Shown here: piece after piece, positions 1-7,062 of the stretch
How positions within the stretch are numbered: the stretch's first letter is position 1
Layout: each line of letters starts with the position of its first letter
NCBI RefSeq assembly: GCF_003095375.1
Contig: NZ_QEHR01000004.1
Location: 1 to 64,000 of the forward strand
Direction: 5' to 3'
Source of the DNA: Marixanthomonas spongiae
GTDB taxonomy: Bacteria; Bacteroidota; Bacteroidia; Flavobacteriales; Flavobacteriaceae
Length of the DNA: 64,000 nucleotides
Made by a program: the position numbers and the translations under genes
Notes under the pieces: generated by a model
The model's database searches: none
The model's input: the letters and a program-made list of their open reading frames with translations, nothing else
Told to the model about the DNA's origin: nothing

Positions 1-2
1 CT

Positions 3-95
3 TTTAATGCAAAAATTAAAGCATTTAGAGCACAATTAAGAGGCGTAAGAAGAACTGAATTCTTCCTGTACAGACTTGAAAAATTATTTGCTTAA
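3..95 (+). mobile_element. C-terminal end of an ISAon1-family transposase (partial at window edge)
   Basis: The first 30 codons end in TAA and read FNAKIKAFRAQLRGVRRTEF followed by a hydrophobic FFLYRLEKLFA tail. This is the very end of the DDE transposase carried by ISAon1-like elements, which are common in Bacteroidota. The rest of the gene lies outside the window, so intactness cannot be judged. The right end of the element probably lies within the next 30-40 bases (around 100-130), but no inverted repeat can be confirmed without the left end. Family assignment rests on recognising the conserved C-terminus. Confidence 0.75.
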
Positions 96-149
96 AAACT
101 CAAAAACCCAGAAAATGTTCTTGATCCTATAAAGGTAGTACCCCATATT

Positions 150-176
150 AAAAAAGCCACCTTTTATATGGGTGGC
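150..176 (-). terminator. Rho-independent terminator of tRNA-Asn
   Basis: Read on the minus strand, GCCACC and GGTGGC form a 6-bp stem around a 9-base A/T loop, followed directly by a run of six T. It sits about 10 bases past the 3' end of tRNA-Asn, in the right orientation to end that transcript. Confidence 0.75.
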
Positions 177-185
177 TTCATTAGC

Positions 186-258
186 TCCTCCAGCTGGACT
201 CGAACCAGCGACACCCTGATTAACAGTCAGGTGCTCTAACCAACTGAGCTATGGAGGA
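186..258 (-). tRNA. tRNA-Asn (anticodon GTT)
   Basis: The reverse complement folds into a standard 73-nt cloverleaf: acceptor TCCTCCA/TGGAGGA, D arm GCTC/GAGC, anticodon stem CCTGA/TCAGG around loop CTGTTAA (anticodon GTT), and T arm GCTGG/CCAGC around TTCGAGT. CCA is not encoded. A TATATTTG promoter element lies upstream at 327-334 and a terminator downstream, so it is a single-gene unit. tRNA 3' ends are frequent insertion targets, and an IS end lies only about 90 bases away, but no duplicated tRNA fragment is visible. Confidence 0.97.
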
Positions 259-287
259 ATTTAATTTTTATATCTTTTTGAACGTTT

Positions 288-322
288 CGCCTAACACATA
301 CTGTGATAAATATCGTTAGGCG
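288..322 (-). promoter_or_regulatory. Perfect hairpin in the tRNA-Asn leader
   Basis: CGCCTAAC (288-295) and GTTAGGCG (315-322) are perfect 8-base inverted arms around a 19-base A/T-rich loop. They lie between the putative promoter (327-334) and the mature tRNA, so the arms would fall in the 5' leader of the precursor. It could be a processing signal or a protein-binding dyad; function is unknown. Confidence 0.4.
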
Positions 323-326
323 GGTG

Positions 327-334
327 CAAATATA
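327..334 (-). promoter_or_regulatory. Bacteroidota -7 element for tRNA-Asn
   Basis: The minus strand reads TATATTTG, an exact match to the Bacteroidota primary sigma -7 consensus TAnnTTTG, about 70 bases upstream of the tRNA. No clear -33 TTG was identified at the ideal distance. Confidence 0.5.
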
Positions 335-432
335 CCTAATTTTTATATTCATCAAAATAAAACTGAAAACTTTTTCGATGAAATTTCAACTTTAAAATTA
401 AACAGGAATAAGCCCCAGGTTAATTTTGACTG

Positions 433-1758
433 TTATTCAAACAGCCAACGGTAAATATCGTTTCCGTTGGCGAACAGCACCAAGGCGATCAATAGGAAAA
501 AACCGACCATTTGGGCGTACTCCATAAATTTGTCGCCCGGTTTGCGGCCGCTTACTATTTCATATAACAAAAACATCACGTGGCCACCGTCTAATGCTGG
601 AATGGGAAGGATGTTCATAAATGCCAGAATAATAGAAATCAACGCTGTGGTTTCCCAAAAACTCAACCAGTTCCACGTATCGGGGAAGAGGCTGCCTATC
701 GCTCCAAAACCACCTACTTGCGTGGCGCCTTTTGCGGTGAACACATATTTAAATTGGGTAACGTAATCTTTAAGCACATTGTACCCGTAGCCTATACCGC
801 CCGTAATACTTTCAGCTAAGCCATATGTGATTTTGGTACCCTTGCCCAAATATTCTTTTCCGTAGTTGTTAACACCAATTTGACCTTTTTCATTTGGCGT
901 GACGGTTAAGGTGTCATATTCGTTATTTCGGGAAACAACAATGGTATTTTCGTTGTCTTTGTTTGCCGTGACCAAGGCCGTAAATTCGTGCCAATGTGCC
1001 ACATTTTGGCCATTTACCGAAACAATGCTATCGCCGTTTTTGAATCCCGCCGCCATGGCTGGATAGTCGGCTACCACGGTGTCAATCACCGCATTGCGCA
1101 TCGGGCTGAAAGGACGCAATACATCTTTTTGAAACATTTTGGTGCCAATATCTTCAGGAAGTGCGATAGTTTCGGTTGTGCCGTCGCTGTGTTTAACAGT
1201 AATGCTTTGGACATCACGCAAAAACAGGTACTTGTTTATCAAGCCAACGTCTTCAAATTGCTCTCCGTTCACTTGTAAAATATGATCGCCGTCCTGAAAG
1301 CCCATTTCCTTGAAGGTTTCAGCTACGGCATAGCCTTTTGGCAAATCGTCGTTGGTGGTAATGGTGGTCCCGTTAAAATACAGAATACCCATATAAATAA
1401 CGAATCCAACAATAATGTTAACCGTAACGCCGCCCAACATAATAATCAATCGCTGCCAAGCCGGTTTGCTCCTAAACTCCCAAGGCTCTGGCGGTTTGGC
1501 CATTTGTTCCTTGTCCATGCTTTCGTCGATCATTCCGGATATTTTTACATATCCTCCCAGTGGCAACCATCCTATGCCATAAACGGTTTCGCCTATTTTC
1601 TTTTTGAAAAGGGCAAATTTCACATCGAAAAAGAGGAAAAACTTCTCAACCCGGGTCTTAAACAACTTTGCTGGGATAAAGTGCCCCAGTTCGTGCAACA
1701 CGATCAATAGAGATAAGCTTAATAAAAGCTGGATTGCTTTAACGGCAAATGGACTCAT
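433..1758 (-). CDS. rseP: RseP/site-2 protease family zinc metalloprotease
   Basis: A 441-residue polytopic inner-membrane protease that cuts substrates within the membrane; the family is best known for releasing sigma factors from anti-sigma proteins. The first membrane helix holds the zinc-binding HELGH at residues 22-26, and the third ligand is in the C-terminal LDGGH (Asp390). Between them lies a PDZ-like periplasmic region (about 205-280) in which GFKNGDSIVSVNGQ is recognisable. A TACTTTTG promoter element sits 21 bases upstream, so it is probably monocistronic. The ECF sigma/membrane partner pair at 36.8-38.9 kb is a conceivable client, but that is speculation. Confidence 0.93.
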   Translation of the reverse strand: MSPFAVKAIQLLLSLSLLIVLHELGHFIPAKLFKTRVEKFFLFFDVKFALFKKKIGETVYGIGWLPLGGYVKISGMIDESMDKEQMAKPPEPWEFRSKPAWQRLIIMLGGVTVNIIVGFVIYMGILYFNGTTITTNDDLPKGYAVAETFKEMGFQDGDHILQVNGEQFEDVGLINKYLFLRDVQSITVKHSDGTTETIALPEDIGTKMFQKDVLRPFSPMRNAVIDTVVADYPAMAAGFKNGDSIVSVNGQNVAHWHEFTALVTANKDNENTIVVSRNNEYDTLTVTPNEKGQIGVNNYGKEYLGKGTKITYGLAESITGGIGYGYNVLKDYVTQFKYVFTAKGATQVGGFGAIGSLFPDTWNWLSFWETTALISIILAFMNILPIPALDGGHVMFLLYEIVSGRKPGDKFMEYAQMVGFFLLIALVLFANGNDIYRWLFE

Positions 1759-1778
1759 AAACTTTAAAAATTAGCGTA

Positions 1779-1786
1779 CAAAAGTA
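1779..1786 (-). promoter_or_regulatory. -7 promoter element of rseP
   Basis: The minus strand reads TACTTTTG (TAnnTTTG consensus) 21 bases before the rseP start codon. No convincing -33 TTG is present at 17-23 bases upstream. Confidence 0.45.
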
Positions 1787-1911
1787 ATCTTTTATACTTG
1801 CTTATAAAAATTAATGCCGAACAACCGAAAAACATCTTGTAAAACATTTAACGCTTCCTGCTTTACCGTTTGTATTATAGGCAGTAATTTTGCGGAAATC
1901 AGTATAACAAT

Positions 1912-2583
1912 ATGCTCCGGTTTTTTGCAAAGTATAAGTTTTTTGGGATCGTTATGCTCGTTCTTTCTGCAATTATCATTACCATCATTTATAATGTGTA
2001 CACCATAGACGACGAAAAAACCCTACCCATTTACCAACCCCACGATGTTACCGCCCAACTAGTTGATACTACCGTGCAGCACGTGAAAAAATACCATAAA
2101 ATTGCCAATTTTTCATTGACAAACCAAAATGGCGAGACCATCACACAGGACGACTATAAAGATAAAATCTATGTGGCCGATTTCTTTTTTACCACCTGCC
2201 AGACCATCTGCCCAATTATGACGGACCATATGGTGAATATTCAGGAAAAAGTGAAAAACGACCCTGAAATCATGCTCCTCTCCCACACGGTCACCCCAGA
2301 AATAGACACCGTAGCCCAACTTAAAAAATATGCCCAAGAGAAAGGCGTGGACGACACCAAATGGAACCTGGTCACCGGCAATAAAAAACAAATTTACGAC
2401 CTCGCCCGAAAATCGTACCTCGCAGCCAAAGACACCCCTTATACTGAGTATGATCTAATCCATACCGAAAATTTTGTGCTGGTCGATAAAAAGAAACGCA
2501 TCCGTGGCTTTTATGACGGCACAGACCCCAAGGCGATAGAAGAACTAATGACCGATATCAAAGTCTTGAAAAAGGAGCGCTAA
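1912..2583 (+). CDS. SCO1/SenC family copper chaperone
   Basis: A 223-residue membrane-anchored thioredoxin-fold protein of the SCO family, which delivers copper to the CuA site of cytochrome c oxidase. A single membrane helix (about 10-30) is followed by the domain with the copper-binding pair in FFFTTCQTICPIM (Cys96 and Cys100) and the conserved histidine in DLIHTENF (His184). All three ligands are present, so it should bind copper. It is transcribed alone; the next gene, feoA, has its own promoter. In many flavobacteria this gene lies next to oxidase assembly genes, but none is seen here. Confidence 0.92.
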   Translation: MLRFFAKYKFFGIVMLVLSAIIITIIYNVYTIDDEKTLPIYQPHDVTAQLVDTTVQHVKKYHKIANFSLTNQNGETITQDDYKDKIYVADFFFTTCQTICPIMTDHMVNIQEKVKNDPEIMLLSHTVTPEIDTVAQLKKYAQEKGVDDTKWNLVTGNKKQIYDLARKSYLAAKDTPYTEYDLIHTENFVLVDKKKRIRGFYDGTDPKAIEELMTDIKVLKKER

Positions 2584-2669
2584 CGAAGAACTGAAACGCC
2601 TGTAGCAGCCCAACCATTACAAAAATTACTTTATCATCTTAAAACCTTGCAAGGCAAACCTAATTCCCT

Positions 2670-2677
2670 TATTTTTG
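2670..2677 (+). promoter_or_regulatory. Promoter of the feo operon
   Basis: TATTTTTG (TAnnTTTG) lies 20 bases after a TTG at 2647-2649, matching Bacteroidota -33/-7 spacing, and about 30 bases before feoA. The spacer holds a half-site (TTAGGTTTGC on the minus strand, 2654-2663) like the TTAG-N6-CTAA motif found at the two DtxR genes. The second half is degenerate, so regulation by the same factor is possible but weakly supported. Confidence 0.5.
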
Positions 2678-2707
2678 CGTTGTTTAAAATCAATCTAAAT
2701 TAATATA

Positions 2708-2932
2708 ATGATTACGATCGCCACACTTAAAAAGGGACAACGCGCCATTATCAAAGAGTTTTCGGTAGAGCACGTTCCTTTAAAATTATTGGAAATGGGC
2801 TGCCTCCCAGGCAACGAAGTGGCATTGGTACAACTGGCCCCTTTTCACGATCCACTTTACCTCAACATCAACGGCAGCCACTTGGCCATACGAAAAGAAA
2901 CCGCCGAACGTATTGAAATTGAATTGGTTTAA
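2708..2932 (+). CDS. feoA: FeoA family ferrous iron transport protein
   Basis: A 74-residue cytosolic SH3-like protein that assists the ferrous iron transporter FeoB. The whole length matches the FeoA domain: it begins with a basic KKGQRAIIKEF strand, has the conserved LLEMGCLPGNEV turn in the middle and ends with LAIRKETAERIEIEL. It is separated from feoB by only 3 bases, so the two are surely co-transcribed from the promoter at about 2647-2677. Confidence 0.93.
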   Translation: MITIATLKKGQRAIIKEFSVEHVPLKLLEMGCLPGNEVALVQLAPFHDPLYLNINGSHLAIRKETAERIEIELV

Positions 2933-2935
2933 GCT

Positions 2936-5035
2936 ATGGCAAGGCAGATAAACGTTGCGCTTATTGGCAACCCAAATACCGGAAAAACCTCGGTGTTCAA
3001 CCGCTTAACGGGCTTGAACCAAAAAGTGGGCAACTATCCCGGCATTACCGTTGAAAAAAAGCAAGGGGTTTGCAAATTAGACCGCGGATTAAAAGCCCAC
3101 ATAATCGATCTTCCCGGCACGTACAGCCTTAATGCCTCTTCAATAGATGAAAATGTAGTGATTGAGTTGTTGCTCAACAAAAACGACAAAGATTTCCCCG
3201 ATGTTGCCGTGGTTGTGGCCGATGTGGAAAACCTAAAGCGCAACCTGTTGCTGTTCACACAAATAAAAGATTTGGGCATCCCCACCATTCTGGCAGTGAA
3301 CATGGCAGACCGCATGAAACGCAAAGCCATTTCACTGGATATCGAAAAGCTGGAAGCACAACTGGAAACCAAAATAGCCTTGGTAAGCTCCCGTAAAAAC
3401 GAAGGCTTTGACCATCTTAAAGAATTGATCAGCAACTACAGCTTGCTTTCCACAAAACCTTGCGTCAACGCTTCCCGAATGTCTCCAGATTATTTTGATA
3501 GACTTCGCAAAGCATTTCCCAATCAAGATCTCTACAAACTCTGGTTGGTCATTACACAAGACGTGAACTTCGGAAAACTGAACCGAAAAGAGCTAAAAGA
3601 AGTAAACGGGTTCCAGACCGAATCCAAAAGCAACCTGAAACGGCTTCAGCAAAAAGAAACCATTGCCCGGTATCAATTTATCAACAATGTTTTAAAAGAC
3701 ACCCTTACCATAGACACCGCTAATGCCAAAGACTTCAGGAGCCGGGTGGACCGGGTCTTGACGCATAAAGTGTGGGGATACGTTATTTTCTTTGCCATCC
3801 TATTGCTCATATTCCAAGCGATTTTCGACTGGAGCAGCTATCCCATGGATTTTATCGATACCACTTTCGCCTCCTTGAGCGAATGGGTTAACGAAACCTT
3901 GCCACCAGGGGATTTTACCAGTTTAATTGCCGAAGGGATCATCCCAGGTATTGGCGGTGTGGTCATTTTCATTCCGCAGATTGCTTTTCTGTTCCTTTTT
4001 ATTTCCATTTTGGAAGAAACCGGCTATATGAGCCGCGTGGTCTTCTTGATGGACCGCGTTATGCGCCGGTTTGGCCTGAGCGGGAAAAGTGTGGTACCGT
4101 TGGTTTCGGGTACTGCCTGTGCCATCCCAGCGATTATGGCCACGCGAAACATTGAAAATTGGAAAGAACGATTAATCACCATCTTGGTGACACCCTTCAC
4201 CACCTGTTCGGCACGGTTGCCGGTGTACCTCATCATCATTGCTTTGGTTATCCCCGATGAGCGTGTTTTGGGGATATTCAGCCTACAAGGGATTACATTA
4301 ATGATTATGTATTTAATAGGTTTTGGTGCTGCCATAGGTTCGGCTTGGCTCTTGGATAAGTTTATGAACATTCCGGGACGTTCCTTTTTTGTCATCGAAA
4401 TGCCCAATTATAAAATGCCGCTTCCCAAAAACGTGTTGATTACCGTAGTGGAAAAAACAAAAGCCTTTGTATTGGGCGCTGGTAAGATTATCTTGGCCAT
4501 TTCCATCATTCTTTGGGTGCTGGCCTCGTACGGTCCAGGGAGATTTGATCAAGCCGAAGAAATAGTTGCTGCCGAAAACAGCGGTCAAAACCTCACCGAA
4601 GACGAATTGGACACCAAAATCGCTTCTTTTAAGCTGGAACACTCGTATATTGGCATTATGGGAAAAGCCATTGAGCCTGCGGTACGGCCCCTGGGCTACG
4701 ATTGGAAAATCGGGATCGCCATTGTGAGCTCGTTCGCTGCCCGTGAAGTATTCGTGGGGACGCTTGCCACCATTTACAGCGTGGGGAGCGATGAAGAAAA
4801 AACCATTAAAAACCGAATGGCCGCCGAAACAAACCCCGTTTTGGGAACCCCATTGTTCAATTTCGCCAGCGGCGTGTCGTTATTGCTCTTTTATGCTTTT
4901 GCCATGCAATGTATGAGCACCTTGGCCATTGTGAAGAAAGAAACCAACAGTTGGAAATGGCCCCTGTACCAATTAGTTATTATGAGCGGAATTGCGTATA
5001 TTTTAGCCTTGGCAGCTTATCAATTGCTTAAATAA
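2936..5035 (+). CDS. feoB: Ferrous iron transport protein FeoB
   Basis: A 699-residue GTPase-linked inner-membrane permease that imports Fe(II). The N-terminal G domain shows G1 GNPNTGKTS (11-19), G3 DLPG (58-61) and G4 NMAD (122-125). The C-terminal half is polytopic and contains the gate-like motifs PLVSGTACAIPAIMATR and TPFTTCSARLPVY typical of FeoB. It is shorter than the 773-residue E. coli protein, mainly at the C-terminus, as is usual in Bacteroidota. It follows feoA directly and is followed by a small Cys-rich membrane protein, giving a complete feoA-feoB-partner unit. Confidence 0.97.
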   Translation: MARQINVALIGNPNTGKTSVFNRLTGLNQKVGNYPGITVEKKQGVCKLDRGLKAHIIDLPGTYSLNASSIDENVVIELLLNKNDKDFPDVAVVVADVENLKRNLLLFTQIKDLGIPTILAVNMADRMKRKAISLDIEKLEAQLETKIALVSSRKNEGFDHLKELISNYSLLSTKPCVNASRMSPDYFDRLRKAFPNQDLYKLWLVITQDVNFGKLNRKELKEVNGFQTESKSNLKRLQQKETIARYQFINNVLKDTLTIDTANAKDFRSRVDRVLTHKVWGYVIFFAILLLIFQAIFDWSSYPMDFIDTTFASLSEWVNETLPPGDFTSLIAEGIIPGIGGVVIFIPQIAFLFLFISILEETGYMSRVVFLMDRVMRRFGLSGKSVVPLVSGTACAIPAIMATRNIENWKERLITILVTPFTTCSARLPVYLIIIALVIPDERVLGIFSLQGITLMIMYLIGFGAAIGSAWLLDKFMNIPGRSFFVIEMPNYKMPLPKNVLITVVEKTKAFVLGAGKIILAISIILWVLASYGPGRFDQAEEIVAAENSGQNLTEDELDTKIASFKLEHSYIGIMGKAIEPAVRPLGYDWKIGIAIVSSFAAREVFVGTLATIYSVGSDEEKTIKNRMAAETNPVLGTPLFNFASGVSLLLFYAFAMQCMSTLAIVKKETNSWKWPLYQLVIMSGIAYILALAAYQLLK

Positions 5036-5054
5036 TCAAAATAAAAACCTTATG

Positions 5055-5082
5055 TTAGGTTGCAACAGTATATTCGACCTAA
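5055..5082 (+). repeat. Inverted repeat between feoB and the Cys-rich partner
   Basis: TTAGGT (5055-5060) and ACCTAA (5077-5082) are perfect inverted arms 16 bases apart. The same TTAGGT half-site occurs in the operator at 6481-6500, so this may be a weak regulatory dyad or an intercistronic hairpin. Confidence 0.3.
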
Positions 5083-5106
5083 AAGAAAGAAAATAAAAAA
5101 AATTAG

Positions 5107-5271
5107 ATGATGCAGACGATATTGGTAATCATAACATTTTTAATCGCAGCGGGTTACCTGCTAAAGAAATTTATATGGAACCCCTTGACCGAAAAAAGTA
5201 GGCAAACCCCTTCGGGCACACTTGACGGCGGCAACACCAAATGTGGCAAAAACAATTGCGGCTGTCATTGA
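5107..5271 (+). CDS. FeoB-associated Cys-rich membrane protein
   Basis: A 54-residue protein with one N-terminal membrane helix (ILVIITFLIAAGYLLKKF), a short linker, and a cysteine-rich tail CGKNNCGCH containing three Cys and a His. This architecture and its place just after feoB match the FeoB-associated Cys-rich (virK/YoxC-like FeoC-position) small proteins. A role in handing over or sensing iron is inferred from position only. Two ATG codons are adjacent (5107 and 5110), and either could be the start. The gene ends exactly where the convergent gene on the other strand ends. Confidence 0.8.
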   Translation: MMQTILVIITFLIAAGYLLKKFIWNPLTEKSRQTPSGTLDGGNTKCGKNNCGCH

Positions 5272-5694
5272 TTAGTTATAGGCACAAACCAAAAAGGTAT
5301 AGCCGTTCTCTTTTATATCGTTTTCGGATTCTGGATAGGGCGTTACCTTCATTCCTTCTAATTTGATATCTTCGGAAATGTAAAATACGTGGTTTTTATC
5401 TTCCCCAGACCTTACCGCTCCAAAAATCAATTCTTCGGCAACGGTTGCTTTACCCTTTTTTTCAACTTTCACTTTTATCTTGACCCTTCCTTGCCACACA
5501 CAGGTAACACTGGTGGGACAACGGGAATCTTCCACTACTTCTGAAAACGTTACGGAATGACCGTCTATTTCCACTGTTTCCCCCAAGGGAACTTTTATGG
5601 CTATTTTTGGCGTTTTCAAGGGTTCGTCTGGTTTATTTTGGGCAAAAGCAGTAGTTGAAACTGTTAGCAACAACAATATAAATACACGTTTCAT
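5272..5694 (-). CDS. Secreted protein of unknown function
   Basis: A 140-residue exported protein if started at the ATG whose product begins MKRVFILLLLTVSTTAFAQ, a clean signal peptide; an in-frame upstream start would add 14 residues ahead of it and is unlikely. The mature part is a compact, Lys/Glu-rich beta protein with one conserved-looking cysteine pair in SRCPTSVTC. This resembles small flavobacterial proteins with a signature of the form GETVEIDGHSVTFSEVVEDSRCP, but no function is known to me. It is convergent with the feo operon and has no obvious operon partner. Confidence 0.75.
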   Translation of the reverse strand: MKRVFILLLLTVSTTAFAQNKPDEPLKTPKIAIKVPLGETVEIDGHSVTFSEVVEDSRCPTSVTCVWQGRVKIKVKVEKKGKATVAEELIFGAVRSGEDKNHVFYISEDIKLEGMKVTPYPESENDIKENGYTFLVCAYN

Positions 5695-5797
5695 GGAAAT
5701 CTTTTTTTCGTTTTTTAAAGGTAAAAGAAAAAACAAAGCTTAACAAACCAATAAATCGAGCCCACGTCTGTAATTTTCACAGCATCATTCCCAAACC

Positions 5798-6457
5798 TTA
5801 TAACGTTTGAACATACAGGTTCTCGGCTGTCTTTTTTGAAATGAACGATTGATCCTTTCCTACCAAAATAACCATGGAGCCATCGAAAAACTCCTTGCCC
5901 AGCACTTTAATTTTAGTGCCAATGGTGATGTTCTTCTTGTCTAAATACTGCAGGAATTCTGGGCTGGATTCTTTCACGCCAACGCAAACCCCGCCTTGGT
6001 TTTTCTTTAGTTCGGCCAATAGTTTTTTCGCTGTTTGCTTGATGGTTCCATCCTTACTGGGAATGGGTTCGCCGTGGGGATCAAAATCGGGCTCCCCTAA
6101 AAACCGTTCCAGCCGGGCAATAAGTTCTTCGGAATGCACATGCTCCAACTGTTCGGCTATTTCGGCAACTTGGTCCCAGTGAAAGTGCAGCTTTTCCACC
6201 AAAAAAACTTGCCACAAGCGATGTTTTCGTATAATTTGTAAGGCCGATTTGGTTCCTTCATTCGTAAGGGTAACGCCGCGGTACCTTACGTAATGCAGCA
6301 GCTCTTTTTCAGCCAAACGTTTTACCATGTCGGTGGCCGAAGAAGGTTTGGTCTCCATCCGTTGCGCCAAGGCATTAGTGGTAACGCCTGTATCGGAAGC
6401 TTGTTCTAAGTGATAGATTGCTTTTAAGTAATTTTCTTCGGAAGGGGACAATTTCAT
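5798..6457 (-). CDS. DtxR/MntR family metal-dependent transcriptional repressor (paralogue 1)
   Basis: A 219-residue repressor. The N-terminal winged helix (about 1-70, MKLSPSEENYLKAIYHLEQ) is followed by a dimerisation/metal-binding domain containing HLEHVHSEELIARLERFLG and DPHGEPIP, which supply the His/Glu/Asp ligands of DtxR proteins, and a C-terminal FeoA-like SH3 domain (about 145-219). The first ATG is chosen; a TTG two codons earlier is possible. A perfect palindrome TATTTAG-N6-CTAAATA lies 23 bases upstream and probably autoregulates it. It shares its plan with the second DtxR gene at 11.1 kb. The metal sensed (Fe or Mn) cannot be decided from sequence. Confidence 0.93.
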   Translation of the reverse strand: MKLSPSEENYLKAIYHLEQASDTGVTTNALAQRMETKPSSATDMVKRLAEKELLHYVRYRGVTLTNEGTKSALQIIRKHRLWQVFLVEKLHFHWDQVAEIAEQLEHVHSEELIARLERFLGEPDFDPHGEPIPSKDGTIKQTAKKLLAELKKNQGGVCVGVKESSPEFLQYLDKKNITIGTKIKVLGKEFFDGSMVILVGKDQSFISKKTAENLYVQTL

Positions 6458-6480
6458 CTGCAACTATTTTACAACATCAA

Positions 6481-6500
6481 TATTTAGGTTGTGCTAAATA
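6481..6500. promoter_or_regulatory. Perfect DtxR-type operator palindrome
   Basis: TATTTAGGTTGTGCTAAATA has perfect 7-base arms around six bases. It lies between the divergent dtxR gene (start 6457) and a small gene (start 6559), and its core TTAG-N6-CTAA is the core of DtxR/IdeR boxes. It likely controls both directions. Confidence 0.6.
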
Positions 6501-6525
6501 ATTTTTTTAATGATTATGAATTTTT

Positions 6526-6533
6526 TATCTTTG
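6526..6533 (+). promoter_or_regulatory. -7 promoter element for the small gene pair
   Basis: TATCTTTG (TAnnTTTG) 25 bases before the small gene at 6559. The operator palindrome ends 25 bases upstream of it, at the expected -33 region, consistent with repression. Confidence 0.5.
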
Positions 6534-6558
6534 AAACTGTACCAATGCTTGACAAGAT

Positions 6559-6732
6559 ATGGATTTCGCAATCGGATTGCTTCAATTTTATAAAAAGAAA
6601 ATAGACCGAACCATTAAAAGTACAAATTTAATGCAGAAAGATAGAACAAAAGCAGCCCGTGAACTGGAAAAAGTGAGCGAGCTTAAAAAAGCGATCCGGG
6701 TTTTAAAAACAAAAAACAGAAATTTATCTTAA
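6559..6732 (+). CDS. Small basic helical protein of unknown function
   Basis: A 57-residue ORF (MDFAIGLLQFYKKKIDRTIK and onward) rich in Lys/Arg, predicted to be almost entirely helical. It is preceded by a good -7 element and followed 12 bases later by another small gene, so it is probably translated. It resembles no family I recognise; the charge pattern would suit a nucleic-acid or protein-binding peptide. It starts divergently from the DtxR repressor across a perfect operator, so it may be metal-responsive. Confidence 0.5.
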   Translation: MDFAIGLLQFYKKKIDRTIKSTNLMQKDRTKAARELEKVSELKKAIRVLKTKNRNLS

Positions 6733-6744
6733 AATCAATATGTT

Positions 6745-7059
6745 ATGAATGACCAAAACCGATTAAAAGCGTTACTCTGGAGCCGCCAATTGGTTGACTT
6801 AGGTGGCTCTTCAGAACAAAAAAGCAGCAGTTACAAACAACTGAAAGCAGAATTGGCCGCGCATCTCGACCGGTTAGTAGCAACAGATTTTAACAAACTC
6901 GTCGCCATATTATACCGCATCGATATTTCTGAAGAGAAGGCAAAAACAGCCTTGGCGGCAAAGGACGCTCATGAAACTGCAGGCGAAATTTTGGCCCAGT
7001 TGATTGTGGAACGGCAAGTGCAAAAAATACAGTTTAGGCAATCTTACGGCCAACACTGA
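6745..7059 (+). CDS. Conserved flavobacterial hypothetical protein, small and helical
   Basis: A 104-residue soluble protein with no signal peptide or membrane segment. It contains LDRLVATDFNKLVAILYRID and a following helical stretch ending ILAQLIVERQVQKIQFRQ, a pattern seen in short conserved proteins of flavobacteria whose role is unknown to me. It follows the 57-residue gene by 12 bases and ends 3 bases from the convergent ABC permease gene. Its place in the metal region suggests, but does not prove, a link to metal homeostasis. Confidence 0.7.
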   Translation: MNDQNRLKALLWSRQLVDLGGSSEQKSSSYKQLKAELAAHLDRLVATDFNKLVAILYRIDISEEKAKTALAAKDAHETAGEILAQLIVERQVQKIQFRQSYGQH

Positions 7060-7062
7060 CTT

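Noticed and set aside
186-258. Integration site at tRNA-Asn
   Set aside because: An IS end lies near it, but no duplicate of the tRNA 3' end and no integrase were found in the window.
467-766. Plus-strand ORF of about 100 codons opposite rseP
   Set aside because: It lies wholly within the well-supported rseP gene on the other strand, has no family resemblance and no promoter.
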